From CAZEYI01 sp964422855 (GTDB taxonomy: Bacteria; Patescibacteriota; Gracilibacteria; Absconditabacterales; Absconditicoccaceae), in assembly GCA_964422855.1 (NCBI GenBank), contig CAYRCS010000023.1:1-15795 (forward strand): a DNA stretch of 15,795 bases, written 5' to 3'. Below the pieces are notes generated by a model, which was not told where the DNA came from, searched no databases, and worked only from the letters and a program-made list of their open reading frames with translations. Shown here piece by piece: positions 1-7,764 of this stretch; position 1 is the first letter of the stretch, and each line of letters opens with the position of its first letter. The translations under genes were made by a program, and so were the position numbers.

Positions 1-1904
1 TTTGATATATTTCCAATATGCTTCTTTCTATATCAACTCACGATTCTAACTGTCAAAGTATTTCATCACTAGCCCCAAACATTCCATCAAACAATTGGAA
101 TTTACTTTGTAATAAGTGGTATACTTTTTGATCTGCTTCATTACTCGTATTGAGTAGATTCATTACAATAACATCATGCTCCTGACCATATCTATGACAC
201 CTCCCTATTCTTTGCTCAACTCTCTGTGGATTCCAAGGAAGATCATAATTAATAATCAAACTACAAAACTGCAGATTAATCCCTTCCGCAGCACTTTCTG
301 TAGCTATCATAATGTCGGCAGAGTTTCTAAAATAATCAACAATTGCCGACCTTGTATCTACTGATTTTGATCCGGTGAAGTGACTTGTGTTTTCGTATTT
401 CTGTTTCCATGTTTTATATACCTCTTGTGTCTTACTATCGTTATTGGTTCCATTAAAAAGAATGATTTTATCCTTATATCCTTTTTCAGANNNNNNNNNN
501 TGCTCATAACTTTTCAAGTTCTTGGTATGCACGACCAATAGCTTTGACCAACGCCTCTATCTTTGAATCTTTTGTAATAGCTTGTGCTAAGCTAATAAAG
601 TGTTTTACCTGTTTGATTGCTTGAGACAACTCTGTAGCTTGCCATCATTGTATTCATTCGTAAATAACCTCTCAATCTTCTTGATTGTCTTCTGCCTCTT
701 CTTGATATGTCGCAAGCATGTCTTGGTCAATAACATCTTCTTCATCTAGATTTGATGGAAGAACATTCTCTATAATATCAACTTCAACAACACGGTTCTC
801 TTTTATATTCTCCTGTTCTATTAGTTGTTCTAGCTTGTATTCTAACTTAGCCTTAAGCTTGTGTAATGTACCTATTATAGCATATGTAGAAGATGCCATG
901 ATCTTCCAATAGATAAGAAGGAGAAGAAAGTTTGGTCTTCCGTTCTTCATAGTAAATATTGGACTCTCTTGAAGAAAGGCACTAATGGCATCATAAAATG
1001 CTTGTTCTTCAGGAGTTCGCATATAGTCTTGAGAATGAGCTTTCCTGTTGGTATAATTAATATATGGCTGGACTTGTCTTCTAAGTGTTCTATGAAGAAT
1101 AGTACTAAGTCTATCTTGGAGATCTTTATAAATCTTAGGGCTAAGAGTCTTATTCATATATTGTTCCTTAAAGGAAACTAGATCTCCAAACAGATAGTCA
1201 TCAAGATATGATGTCAAACCGTAAAGTTCTAGTAATGAATTCTGTAAAGGAGTGGCTGTAAGCAATATCTTTCTAGTATGATCAAGGGCATCTTTTATTT
1301 TCTTTGACATAGATATCTTTTTCTTTTCCTCCTCACTCTCATCTTCTCCCTGATCTAGTTCATCATTAAAAACATTAGCTTCTTTCTCTAACTCTTTATA
1401 AACATTTCTCAATTTATGCGCTTCATCTAAGACTGCTACATCTCGATCAATATCTTGAATATCCTCACTATGACTTGCTGCAAAGTGATACGAACAGATA
1501 ACTATAGACTTCTGATCAAATGGATTTGTATTGTCCAATGATTTTATCTGCTTATAGATAGTTCCATCAAGTATCTGTGATGGAAGAAAAAATTTATCCT
1601 GTAACTCATTTGCCCATTGTTTCCTTAATGCCGCTGGCACTATGAGTAATATCTTTCTTTTATGTTCACTTCGCAATTGACATAAGATCAATCATGCTTC
1701 TATAGTCTTCCCTAATCACACCTCATCTGCCAATATCACCCCTTTCGACAAAGGATTCTGAAAGTAAAACAGAGCTCATTCAACCTGATGTGGATTAAGA
1801 TCAATAGTAGCATTCAATAAGGAACTACCCAATCTTTGTACTCAACGACTCGGCTGCTGTAATGACAAAAAACTAGCATAATACTTTGCATGGTATTGTG
1901 TCAT
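1..1904 (-). CDS. SNF2-family DEAD/DEAH-box helicase, 3' end outside window, internal assembly gap
   Basis: Superfamily 2 helicase/translocase of the SNF2-related family, an ATP-driven DNA translocase often found beside restriction or phage-defence genes (family knowledge). Read with TGA = Gly it starts at ATG 1904 with a GGAG ribosome site four bases upstream, and an in-frame TAA lies upstream at 1935-1937. Motif I is ADEVGLGKTIEAGLI near 1685-1740, in which the first Gly of GLGKT and the Gly of EAGL are TGA. Motif II is LDEAHKLR, motif III LLTATPLQNS, motif V/VI LPWNPQRVEQRIGRCHRYGQ. The C-terminal GASDEILGQLESGVDIE is typical of the family, again with TGA glycines, and the frame runs off base 1. 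Ten Ns at 491-500 break the frame; motif IV is missing there. It is the third gene of a likely riboswitch-led operon. The role in defence is an inference. Confidence 0.9.
491..500. other. Assembly gap (10 N) inside the helicase gene
   Basis: Ten Ns separate two helicase segments that lie in different reading frames (codon 501-503 on one side, 488-490 on the other), so the true gap cannot be ten bases. Between KLGA before the gap and SEKGYKDKIILFNGTNND after it, related helicases carry about 20 further residues (the KAIIFTES-like motif IV). The real missing length is therefore probably near 60-70 bases. This is an assembly artefact, not evidence for a pseudogene. Confidence 0.9.
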
Positions 1905-1996
1905 ATATCTCCACAGAACTAGTAAAGCAGCTATTTAAACCAATATAAATATTTAGGGCATCAATACAATTCTATATAGACTTTTTGAGCATTTTC

Positions 1997-2392
1997 TTAA
2001 ACAACCACTAACTCTATCTCCTGACCATCCCAATACAACAAAGCATTCTGTTGATACTTCCTCGCAAGACCAATAGCGACATCTTTCTGTATATTACAGA
2101 CAAAGAAACTGTCCTCAGGAGTTCGTTGTCATAAAGCGTCTCATCCTGCTCAAAGCATATACGTATATCATACAAGATCCTGCTCCAATAAAACATTTCT
2201 TTCCTTATTTTCAGCAGGAGATAGCTGTTTGGAATAAGGATTATGTGCAGTGATAAATCCAAATGATTTCCATCATCAACGAGCAAGATACATACGTAGT
2301 TGTTCTGGCACATTACCAATACCAAAAAAAATATGCGGATCATCTATCCAATAGCGAGCATCTTTATAGACTTGTAATAGTGAACTATCCAT
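1997..2392 (-). CDS. DUF3293 domain protein
   Basis: 131-aa soluble protein starting MDSSLLQVYKDARYW and ending in TAA. It contains the DUF3293 pattern: a central FITAHNPYSKQLSPAENKER block (about residues 47-66), a Gly-rich stretch, PEDSFFVCNI, then the C-terminal block with LARKYQQNALLYWDG. The function of DUF3293 is unknown to me. Six TGA codons read as Gly are needed, two of them adjacent in LARGGWKS, so with the standard code the gene seems absent. It lies 93 bases upstream of the helicase and 20 bases downstream of the 94-aa gene, on the same strand, suggesting one transcript. No clear ribosome site precedes the ATG. The family call rests on remembered motif resemblance. Confidence 0.75.
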
Positions 2393-2412
2393 GATGTATT
2401 AATACAATATAA

Positions 2413-2697
2413 TTAACGAATAACAACAGGAAATCATGGAACTCCTGCTCCAATAGCTTGCTGTGCTGCATGATCTCATTGTAGTTCTTTTACCATAGCA
2501 ATATACAGATCTCGGTTTCTGGTCATAGTGGCATTAACTCATCGTCCTTGGATAACAATACTTATTCAACCAAAGCTTTCTACTCCATGGATAATGTACT
2601 GTTCGAGCTTAACCAAACTTTCAATAGCATCTTGTGCTACTTGTCACTGAGTAATAGCATGAGCTAGAGCTCTACTTTCATACGTGTGTGTTGTCAT
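2413..2697 (-). CDS. Hypothetical protein, first gene after the SAM riboswitch
   Basis: 94-aa protein, MTTHTYESRALAHA to GFPVVIR, ending in TAA. I recognise no family. The N-terminal half (residues 1-40) is probably helical. Residues 41-60 (ESFGGISIVIQGRGVN) look like a beta strand with a Gly turn, followed by a helix. Five TGA codons read as Gly, for example in FGGIS, GRGVN and GVPGFP. There is no signal peptide or membrane segment. The ATG lies 19 bases after the U-tract of the riboswitch terminator, so this is the most direct target of SAM control. It is followed closely by the DUF3293 gene. A role in methionine or SAM metabolism would be guesswork. Confidence 0.7.
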
Positions 2698-2715
2698 AGT
2701 GTTTTTGAGAATAAA

Positions 2716-2750
2716 ATAAAAAACTTCTATCCCCAAGTGATGAAAGTTTT
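2716..2750 (-). terminator. Intrinsic terminator of the SAM riboswitch expression platform
   Basis: On the minus strand AAAACTT (2750-2744) pairs with AAGTTTT (2726-2720), and the stem runs into a U-rich tract. It sits between the aptamer and the start codon at 2697. The loop side carries GATAG (2731-2727), which can instead pair with CTATC just after the aptamer (2767-2763), a possible antiterminator. The alternative pairing is an inference by eye. Confidence 0.65.
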
Positions 2751-2767
2751 ATGAGTGGTTAGATAGC

Positions 2768-2869
2768 TCACATCTTTCCCCTTAGGGCTGGACGTAGCAC
2801 CTTACTTAATAAGCAGGTTGCTGATGTGATTAAAACGAGCCAGAACTCTATCACATACTCTTGATGTAA
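2768..2869 (-). promoter_or_regulatory. SAM-I (S-box) riboswitch aptamer
   Basis: The minus strand holds the complete S-box core. P1 is TTACATC with GATGTGA, followed by AAGAG. P2 is a seven-base-pair ATGTGAT/ATCACAT helix enclosing AGAGTTCTGGCTC. P3 is CAGCAACC with AAGGTGCT. The joining strand ACGTCCAG contains CCAG, which can form the known pseudoknot with the CTGG loop. P4 is CCCTAAGGG, followed by GAAA and the P1 closing strand. The arrangement matches Bacillus S-boxes segment by segment. One deviation: the kink-turn element, usually GACGAA-like, reads GTTTTA here. A terminator and a start codon follow at the right distance, so binding of SAM probably switches the downstream operon off. 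Confidence 0.9.
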
Positions 2870-2879
2870 TTTGAAGATA

Positions 2880-2885
2880 ATTATA
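2880..2885 (-). promoter_or_regulatory. Possible -10 box for the riboswitch transcript
   Basis: A TATAAT hexamer on the minus strand ends eleven bases before the P1 strand of the aptamer and just after the Rep stop codon at 2887. No good -35 hexamer is seen at 16-18 bases, so transcription from further upstream remains possible. Confidence 0.35.
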
Positions 2886-2886
2886 T

Positions 2887-3738
2887 TTATATAAATTTCA
2901 ATAACATATTAGAGAAATTGATTTTGATTTTTTGATATAATAGCTGATCAACAGCCAAAGAGCTAAATTTTATAGCATACTTAAAAACCTCCCCTATCCC
3001 ATCTAGAGAAAAGTGATTTTGAGATACATCTATCTTCCTAATATTATGGATAAAACTATCTCCTGTAATATTTTTCCATTCATTCCTAATTTGTTCATTA
3101 GTATGAGATCCCTTTCAGCTAGGACTCGAATATCTATTATAGTCTATATGGATCTCATTAGCAGTACACACCAAAAGATTAAGATGAGGATGCCAGCCAT
3201 TCTTATTTTTTGTCACTTCAATAGATGAGACCATACCATCAAATTGACTGAAAAAACTCTTCTGTCTCTGCTTATTTCTTTTACTATTTCTATAAGTTCT
3301 TGCTAACTTATCTTTGTATAGCATTAGTCTGTCCATAAGATCCGATAGCTTGTCTCATTGTTTATGACTAATCGTCAAAACGATGTAGTACCATTTTTTA
3401 TCATACAGCTTATGTTCCTGTATACCGTGAGAGAACTTCTTAATCATCCTCATGGCTCTTTTAGTCGCACAGGCTATACAGATCCTATCATACTTACAGA
3501 AGTTAGAAGACACAAGCTGGACATCTCCACTTTCCAAATATCTACGGAAAGCTATCTGGTTGCAACATTCCCTTATCCTTTGCTTCCTCACAGAATTATT
3601 CAGAAGATGCGGATGATATTCTTGCAGATAAGGCAATAGCCTTTCTTTCAGCTTCTGACTCTTCTCTAGCTTCTTTATAGTTGAGGTGTATACTTTCTTT
3701 TGTATAGCGTTAGGCTTAACCTCTATTGTCATATACAT
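2887..3738 (-). CDS. Rolling-circle replication initiator, Rep_1 family (HUH-type)
   Basis: 283-aa protein resembling plasmid RCR initiators of the Rep_1 family, which nick the double-strand origin and stay covalently attached through tyrosine. In order: a cysteine cluster FCKYDRICIAC (C81, C87, C90), motif 1 WYYIVLTISHKQ (about 116-127), motif 2 SIEVTKNKNGWHPHLNLLV (about 162-180), then EWKNITGDS, and motif 3 GEVFKYAIK with candidate catalytic Tyr254. The usual second His of the HUH position (HPHxH) is Asn177, so activity is uncertain. The C-terminus stops soon after motif 3 and is shorter than in many relatives. TGA codons supply glycines in KQGDK, SPSGKG. Start is ATG 3738, with an in-frame TAA upstream at 3769-3771. 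No origin or partner plasmid genes are recognisable. An integrated plasmid or relic is the likely explanation. Confidence 0.8.
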
Positions 3739-3804
3739 AGTTCATTGGGTAAATAGCTTGTGAGCGGATTATTCATTATAGCTTAAATGTTTTTTTCTCC
3801 CCGA

Positions 3805-4005
3805 TTATATAATATTTTTTACTCCAATGTCGGTCACACCATACAAAACCTTCTGGCTTTCAGATAAATTTTGAAGCGAATTGATTTCACCTCACATTTG
3901 AGTAATGTAAAAATGGATATAGGAACGTATGGTCCTAATATCCATCCTAGAGACAATGGCATACATTTGTTCATAATACTGCCACCCTGTCTGAAAAATT
4001 AACAT
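3805..4005 (-). CDS. Small hypothetical protein, paralogue of 5106-5312
   Basis: 66-aa protein from ATG 4005 to TAA, beginning MLIFQTGWQYYEQMYAI. The core YITQMGGEINSLQ is shared with a second copy at 5106-5312; over a 48-residue stretch 34 residues are identical. The DNA also aligns well over about 160 bases. Both copies carry TGA for the first Gly of QMGGE. The sequence is rich in Tyr, Gln and Ile and probably helical; there is no membrane segment. I recognise no family. It lies downstream of the cation efflux gene on the same strand. Confidence 0.65.
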
Positions 4006-4037
4006 GACTGAGAAAGGTTAATCAAGAACTAGTAAAT

Positions 4038-4061
4038 CTATCCACAGAGGATAGGTTTTTT
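4038..4061 (+). terminator. Plus-oriented stem-loop with T tract, no plus gene before it
   Basis: CTATCC, a five-base loop ACAGA and GGATAG are followed by GTTTTTTG on the plus strand. This is the form of a rho-independent terminator for plus-strand transcription. The neighbouring genes are all on the minus strand, so its function here is unclear. It could block antisense transcription into the efflux gene. Confidence 0.5.
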
Positions 4062-4081
4062 GTTTTTAAAGTAGAAGATAT

Positions 4082-4990
4082 TTAACAAACTTGTTGTTCA
4101 CAATGCTGAGGATTATATTCTATCTCTATCGTAGCATGAGCTACATCAATATCTTTGAGCCTCACCTTTATTTTTTCTTTTAATTCTTCTGAATCTTGTA
4201 AGTTCATATTATTTTTGACCACAACATGAGCACTAAGAATGTGCTCCTCACCGTCCATTGTCCATAGATGAAAGTCGTGCAGACCAACTACCTCACTTTC
4301 CTCCATTATGAGATCTTTAATCTTGTCCTCCGATATCCCATCAGGCATACCTTGGAGTATAATTTTCAAAGCTGGTTTTATATTGCGATATACATTGAAT
4401 AACACAAATGCAGCTATACCCAAAGAAAGGATTGGATCAATGATTGGAGCATTTACAAACATCATTACTCCTGCACCGATGAGAACGGCAACCCAACCAA
4501 GCACATCTTCCAATAAATGTAATGACACTACTCTTTCATTAACACTACTTCATTTCTTCAAACGTAATGCAGCAAATCCATTTACTGCAATTCCTAGAAT
4601 TGCCAATAACAGCATCCCCTCTGCACTCGTCTGCTCAGGACTAAATACACGCTCGACAGCTTCTTTTATGATGAATATACTTCCTACGATGAGTACTATT
4701 GAATTTATAAAAGCTCCTACTAATGAGAAACGCTTATATCCATATGTATAATCTTGAGTTCTACCTTGTTGGCTTTTTTTCTGAAAGTACCATGCGGTAC
4801 CCAACGAGATACTATCACCAAAGTCATGCAAAGCATCAGACATAATAGCCACACTATTAGTAAGTATACCTCATACGAGCTCTATCAAAGCAAAGCTTAT
4901 ATTAAGGAAGAATGCGACCGCTATATTCTTGGTACCATGTGAGTGATTATGTCAATGCGCATTGGAATGTGAATGATTGTGGCTATTCAT
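4082..4990 (-). CDS. Cation diffusion facilitator, Zn/Cd efflux (CzcD/ZitB-like)
   Basis: 302-aa inner-membrane proton antiporter that exports Zn2+ or Cd2+. The N-terminus is a His-rich tail (MNSHNHSHSNAHGHNHSHG). Transmembrane segments follow from about residue 22. TM2 carries SDALHDFGD and TM5 LHLLEDVLG, both HxxxD metal sites of the Zn/Cd subgroup. The cytosolic C-terminal domain has LHDFHLWTMDG and HILSAHVVV, typical of the ZnT/CzcD branch, and ends HCEQQVC. TGA encodes Gly in HGHNH, VGGIL and KKGSS; under the standard code the gene breaks into three pieces. Start ATG 4990 is chosen because it gives the complete His tail. No metal regulator is visible nearby. Two paralogous small genes flank it on the same strand. 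Confidence 0.92.
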
Positions 4991-5105
4991 GTAATCATAG
5001 TTAATAGTAAGGGGTCCATATATAGGGAATATGTAATGAATATATCGTACTATTGCAATCTATATGTTCTAATCGCCCCTATTATATAACACATTATATG
5101 AGACA

Positions 5106-5312
5106 TTAGTCGAGACCATACACGATCCTCTGCTTTTCAGATAACTTCTGAAGTGAATTGATTTCGCCTCACATTTGAGTAATGTAAAACTGGACAAAGG
5201 AACGCACAGTTCTAATATCCATATCACAGATAGCGGCATAAATTTGTTCATAATATTGCCGCACAGTCTGATTCGCTTCAATTATAAACAAAAAATATAT
5301 GCCAATCATCAT
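5106..5312 (-). CDS. Small hypothetical protein, second copy of the 66-aa family
   Basis: About 68 aa, ending KQRIVYGLD with TAA. From QYYEQIYAA onward it matches the protein at 3805-4005, including MDIRT, FYITQMGGEINSLQ and LSE. The N-terminus is uncertain: the ATGs at 5312 and 5309 add a hydrophobic stretch (MMIGIYFLFIIE) that the other copy lacks, and they overlap the divergent ftsW start at 5299. A later non-ATG start is possible. Its TGA in QMGGE sits at the same codon as in the paralogue, which supports real translation in code 25. Function unknown. Confidence 0.6.
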
Positions 5313-6447
5313 AACAGGGATACTACTAGTCATATTTGGCCTTTTGGCAATATTTAGCGTGAGCATCCACGAATCTTTTACGCTTGCACTCAAGGGAATC
5401 GCACAGTGAAGACGACAAGGCGATCCATCAAACTATTTCTATTTCAACAGACAGATTAGAAATCTTGTCATAGGAGTTATTATGGCTATTTTCACATATT
5501 ATATGCCTACCAAACGACTACAAAACAAAGGATTTGTGGCAACAGTATTTGGCTTGATCGTATTACTCCAATTGGCTGTATTTATCCCAGGAATTGGTCT
5601 AGTACTCAACGGAGCAAGATGATGGATCAATCTATGATGACTCACCACCATACAGCCTGCAGAATTTTTCAAACTATGATATGTACTCTTCCTAGGATCC
5701 TGGCTTATGAGAAAGTCATCTCAGATCAATACGCCATGATTTTATTGGAAGTTCATAATACTCAATGCAATCTGTCTATCTATATTTTTGTTGATACCTG
5801 ATCTTGGTACTGCACTCATCTTGTGAATTGTAGGACTCATTATGTACCGATACGCTGGTGCAAGCTTCAAACTAATAGCTTCGATTGCCTGAGCAGGGAT
5901 AGGGATAGGATTGAGCGCTGGATTGTTTTTGAGTGTCATAAGCCCAAAGTTTGATTATATCAAAGATAGATTTACCTACTTCTTGAGCTCAGATGTTGAT
6001 CCACAGAGTAGACAAATCTGACGACAAAATGAACAAGCTCTCATAGCTATAGGTTGATGATGATTCCGATGACAGTGATATGGCAAATGATTACAGAAGT
6101 TTGGATATATTCCTGAAGCACAGTCTGACTTTGTTTTCGCTGCATTTTCCGAAGAAATAGGATTCCTGGGGAATTGAGTACTGCTCGCACTATATTTTTA
6201 CCTCTGTCGATATACACTGACACATCTCAGTTACAGCAGAGAGCAATACAGCAAACTTATGGGAGTTGGAATTATCTCACTCATCATTATACAAATGTTT
6301 GTAAATATAGGTGTAAACCTCAAAATACTACCAAATACATGACTCACACTCCCCTTCATTAGCTATGGAGGTACTGCTATTATGGTAAATCTGATTGAAA
6401 TCGTTATACTCTACAAAATCATCAAGAAAAATAGCTTCGTTTCCTAA
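5299..6447 (+). CDS. ftsW: FtsW, SEDS-family peptidoglycan polymerase for cell division
   Basis: 382-aa polytopic membrane protein of the SEDS family, which polymerises lipid II into glycan strands at the septum with a class b PBP. Around ten hydrophobic segments are visible. Signatures are GARGWINLGGLTTIQPAEFFKLG (about 113-135), LLIPDLGTALI, the Gly-rich loop AIGGGGFRGQGYGKGLQKFGYIPEAQSDFVFAAFSEEIG (about 255-290) and the C-terminal LPNTGLTLPFISYGGT. Seventeen codons are TGA, including three in a row for GGG; all sit on glycines expected by the family. Ends in TAA. Start ATG 5299 leaves a normal first membrane segment; no clear ribosome site is seen. RodA is the alternative, but the QPAEF and PFISYGG sequences suit FtsW. 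The next gene follows after 10 bases. Confidence 0.9.
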
Positions 6448-6457
6448 CTGTGTACCT

Positions 6458-7345
6458 ATGGAACTTATTATCGACAAGAACAAGTTATTATGCCTCAGTG
6501 CTGTGCAAAATACAAGCAAAGAATTCAAACATACTATCGAATGATCGTTTTTTGCAGATTACGATAAACTCATACCTATAGAACACAAAAAACAACGAAA
6601 AACACTCCAGTTCAAAGAACTATCAGACAAGATGGCAGTTTGTTATGTAAGCTCTAGGACACAAAACATAGCAGATGGACTTGGAAACTTGGATGCCGTT
6701 GGGGCAATAGCAGCACTCGGTTTATTTAGATGATTGGATGAATCCAACAACAAGAGATACGCATTCCTCTACAAATATCCGACCAACAATATCAATATCC
6801 TCAACCATCAGCTTTCTATCCTAGGACTCAATGTCACCACACACAAGACAGAAAAAGGTGTCATCGTACAACTCCCCGAAAAAGCACAAGGCAGCATCGG
6901 TTTTGACGATACCAATGTAAACACAACCATATCATTCCTCTTTATGCTCACACTTCTCTATGGTAAGTTTGATATGAGAGAAGGTTCTTTGCATAATATC
7001 AAGATCCATATTCCTCTCTTTGGTGCGTATCTCAAAGATCAAAAAATCTTTGATACCATCACATTCGCGCTCCAAGAAAAAGGTATTTTCTTGGAAAAAA
7101 CCATCATCCAGAGCAATGATGGCATCATATACCAGATCAGCAGTAGCGACTACGAACTCCTCCAATCTATGGCCAAATACTACAAACCTATTGCAAAAAT
7201 CAGCAAAATACCTAGCTTTGACAGAGCCGTACAGAGCAAAGAATTGCTTCTGCAATTCTTGGCAAATATGGATCCAAAAGCCGCAAACTACGATATAGTC
7301 AGCGAGCAGATACGTACACATATAGTGAAGTTTATACAAAAATAG
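6458..7345 (+). CDS. Hypothetical protein, 295 aa
   Basis: Soluble 295-aa protein (MELIIDKNKLLC to VKFIQK), ending in TAG. Two TGA codons read as Gly (IEGSFF and LFRGLDE); the first 92 residues are lost if TGA is taken as stop. I recognise no family with confidence. The middle part, FLFMLTLLYGKFDMREG near residues 165-182 followed by strands and helices and GIIYQISSSDYELLQSM, faintly recalls LAGLIDADG/WhiA-type folds, but the catalytic acidic signature is absent, so this is speculative. It is 10 bases downstream of ftsW and 2 bases upstream of a tRNA, and probably shares their transcript. A cell-division role by association is only a guess. Confidence 0.8.
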
Positions 7346-7347
7346 AC

Positions 7348-7418
7348 GAGGGGTTGGTGTAAAGGTAACACAGCGGTCTTCGGAACCGTCGTTGCGGGTT
7401 CAACTCCTGCACCCCTTG
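7348..7418 (+). tRNA. tRNA-Arg(UCG)
   Basis: A 71-nt cloverleaf. Acceptor GAGGGGT (7348-7354) pairs with ACCCCTT (7411-7417), with discriminator G. D stem GTGT/ACAC with loop AAAGGTA. Anticodon stem GCGGT/ACCGT with loop CTTCGGA, anticodon TCG at 7380-7382. T arm GCGGG TTCAACT CCTGC. CCA is not encoded. It begins two bases after the stop of the preceding gene. It reads CGA codons, which are common in this window. Confidence 0.9.
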
Positions 7419-7443
7419 TATTTTGTCAGAAAAGTGATATAAT
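7416..7443 (+). promoter_or_regulatory. Promoter of the 73-aa gene
   Basis: TTGTAT (7416-7421), a 16-base spacer and a consensus TATAAT (7438-7443). The -35 box overlaps the last bases of the tRNA. The start codon is at 7474. Confidence 0.5.
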
Positions 7444-7473
7444 ATAACTGCTTTACATCGTAGTTATATAAAT

Positions 7474-7695
7474 ATGACATGATGATTTTATCACGATAGC
7501 TTGTGATACACGCACGAATTAATGCCAGGACAAGCATCATTGTCTGATGATATGTACAATAACAATAAAATCAAAGAAACTCCACAGGAAACAGTTCGTC
7601 ATTCATACTCTAGTGGAGTAAATGAATTAACATATCTACTCAACTTACAGGATATGCAAATAAAAAATTGAAAGCAACACACTAATATACAATAA
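7474..7695 (+). CDS. Small hypothetical protein, visible only with TGA = Gly
   Basis: 73 aa, MTGGFYHDSLGYTHELMPG to GKQHTNIQ, ending in TAA. Four codons are TGA, two of them directly after MT, so a standard-code search finds nothing here. It has its own promoter upstream and a strong terminator six bases after the stop, which supports a real transcription unit. The composition is hydrophilic, rich in Asn, Gln, Ser and Tyr, and probably partly disordered; no membrane segment. I recognise no family. Confidence 0.55.
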
Positions 7696-7700
7696 CATAT

Positions 7701-7733
7701 AAAAAAGCTCCTTTGCAATAAGGAGCTTTTTTT
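7701..7733 (+). terminator. Strong intrinsic terminator, near-symmetric
   Basis: AAAAAAGCTCCTT, loop TGCAAT, AAGGAGCTTTTTTT: a 13-bp perfect stem including the A/T flanks. It closes the 73-aa unit and could work in both directions. Confidence 0.9.
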
Positions 7734-7764
7734 GTATAGCAGAAGTGTTTATAGTTCATGCTCC

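Noticed and set aside
672..1691. Reading the helicase, CDF, QueA, TatD and ATPase pieces as pseudogenes with nonsense mutations
   Set aside because: All breaks are TGA at conserved glycines and no TAA or TAG interrupts the frames, so reassignment explains them.
3358..3639. 93-aa plus-strand frame
   Set aside because: Antisense to the Rep gene, whose motifs fix the minus strand as coding.
4038..4046. CTATCCACA as a DnaA box of a replication origin
   Set aside because: A single near-match inside a terminator stem, without clustering or an AT-rich unwinding region, is not enough.
6932..7339. 135-aa minus-strand frame
   Set aside because: Antisense to the 295-aa gene, which has better context (ftsW and tRNA on the same strand).
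7348..7418. The tRNA as the special tRNA-Gly(UCA) that reads UGA
   Set aside because: The anticodon loop CTTCGGA gives UCG (Arg), not UCA.
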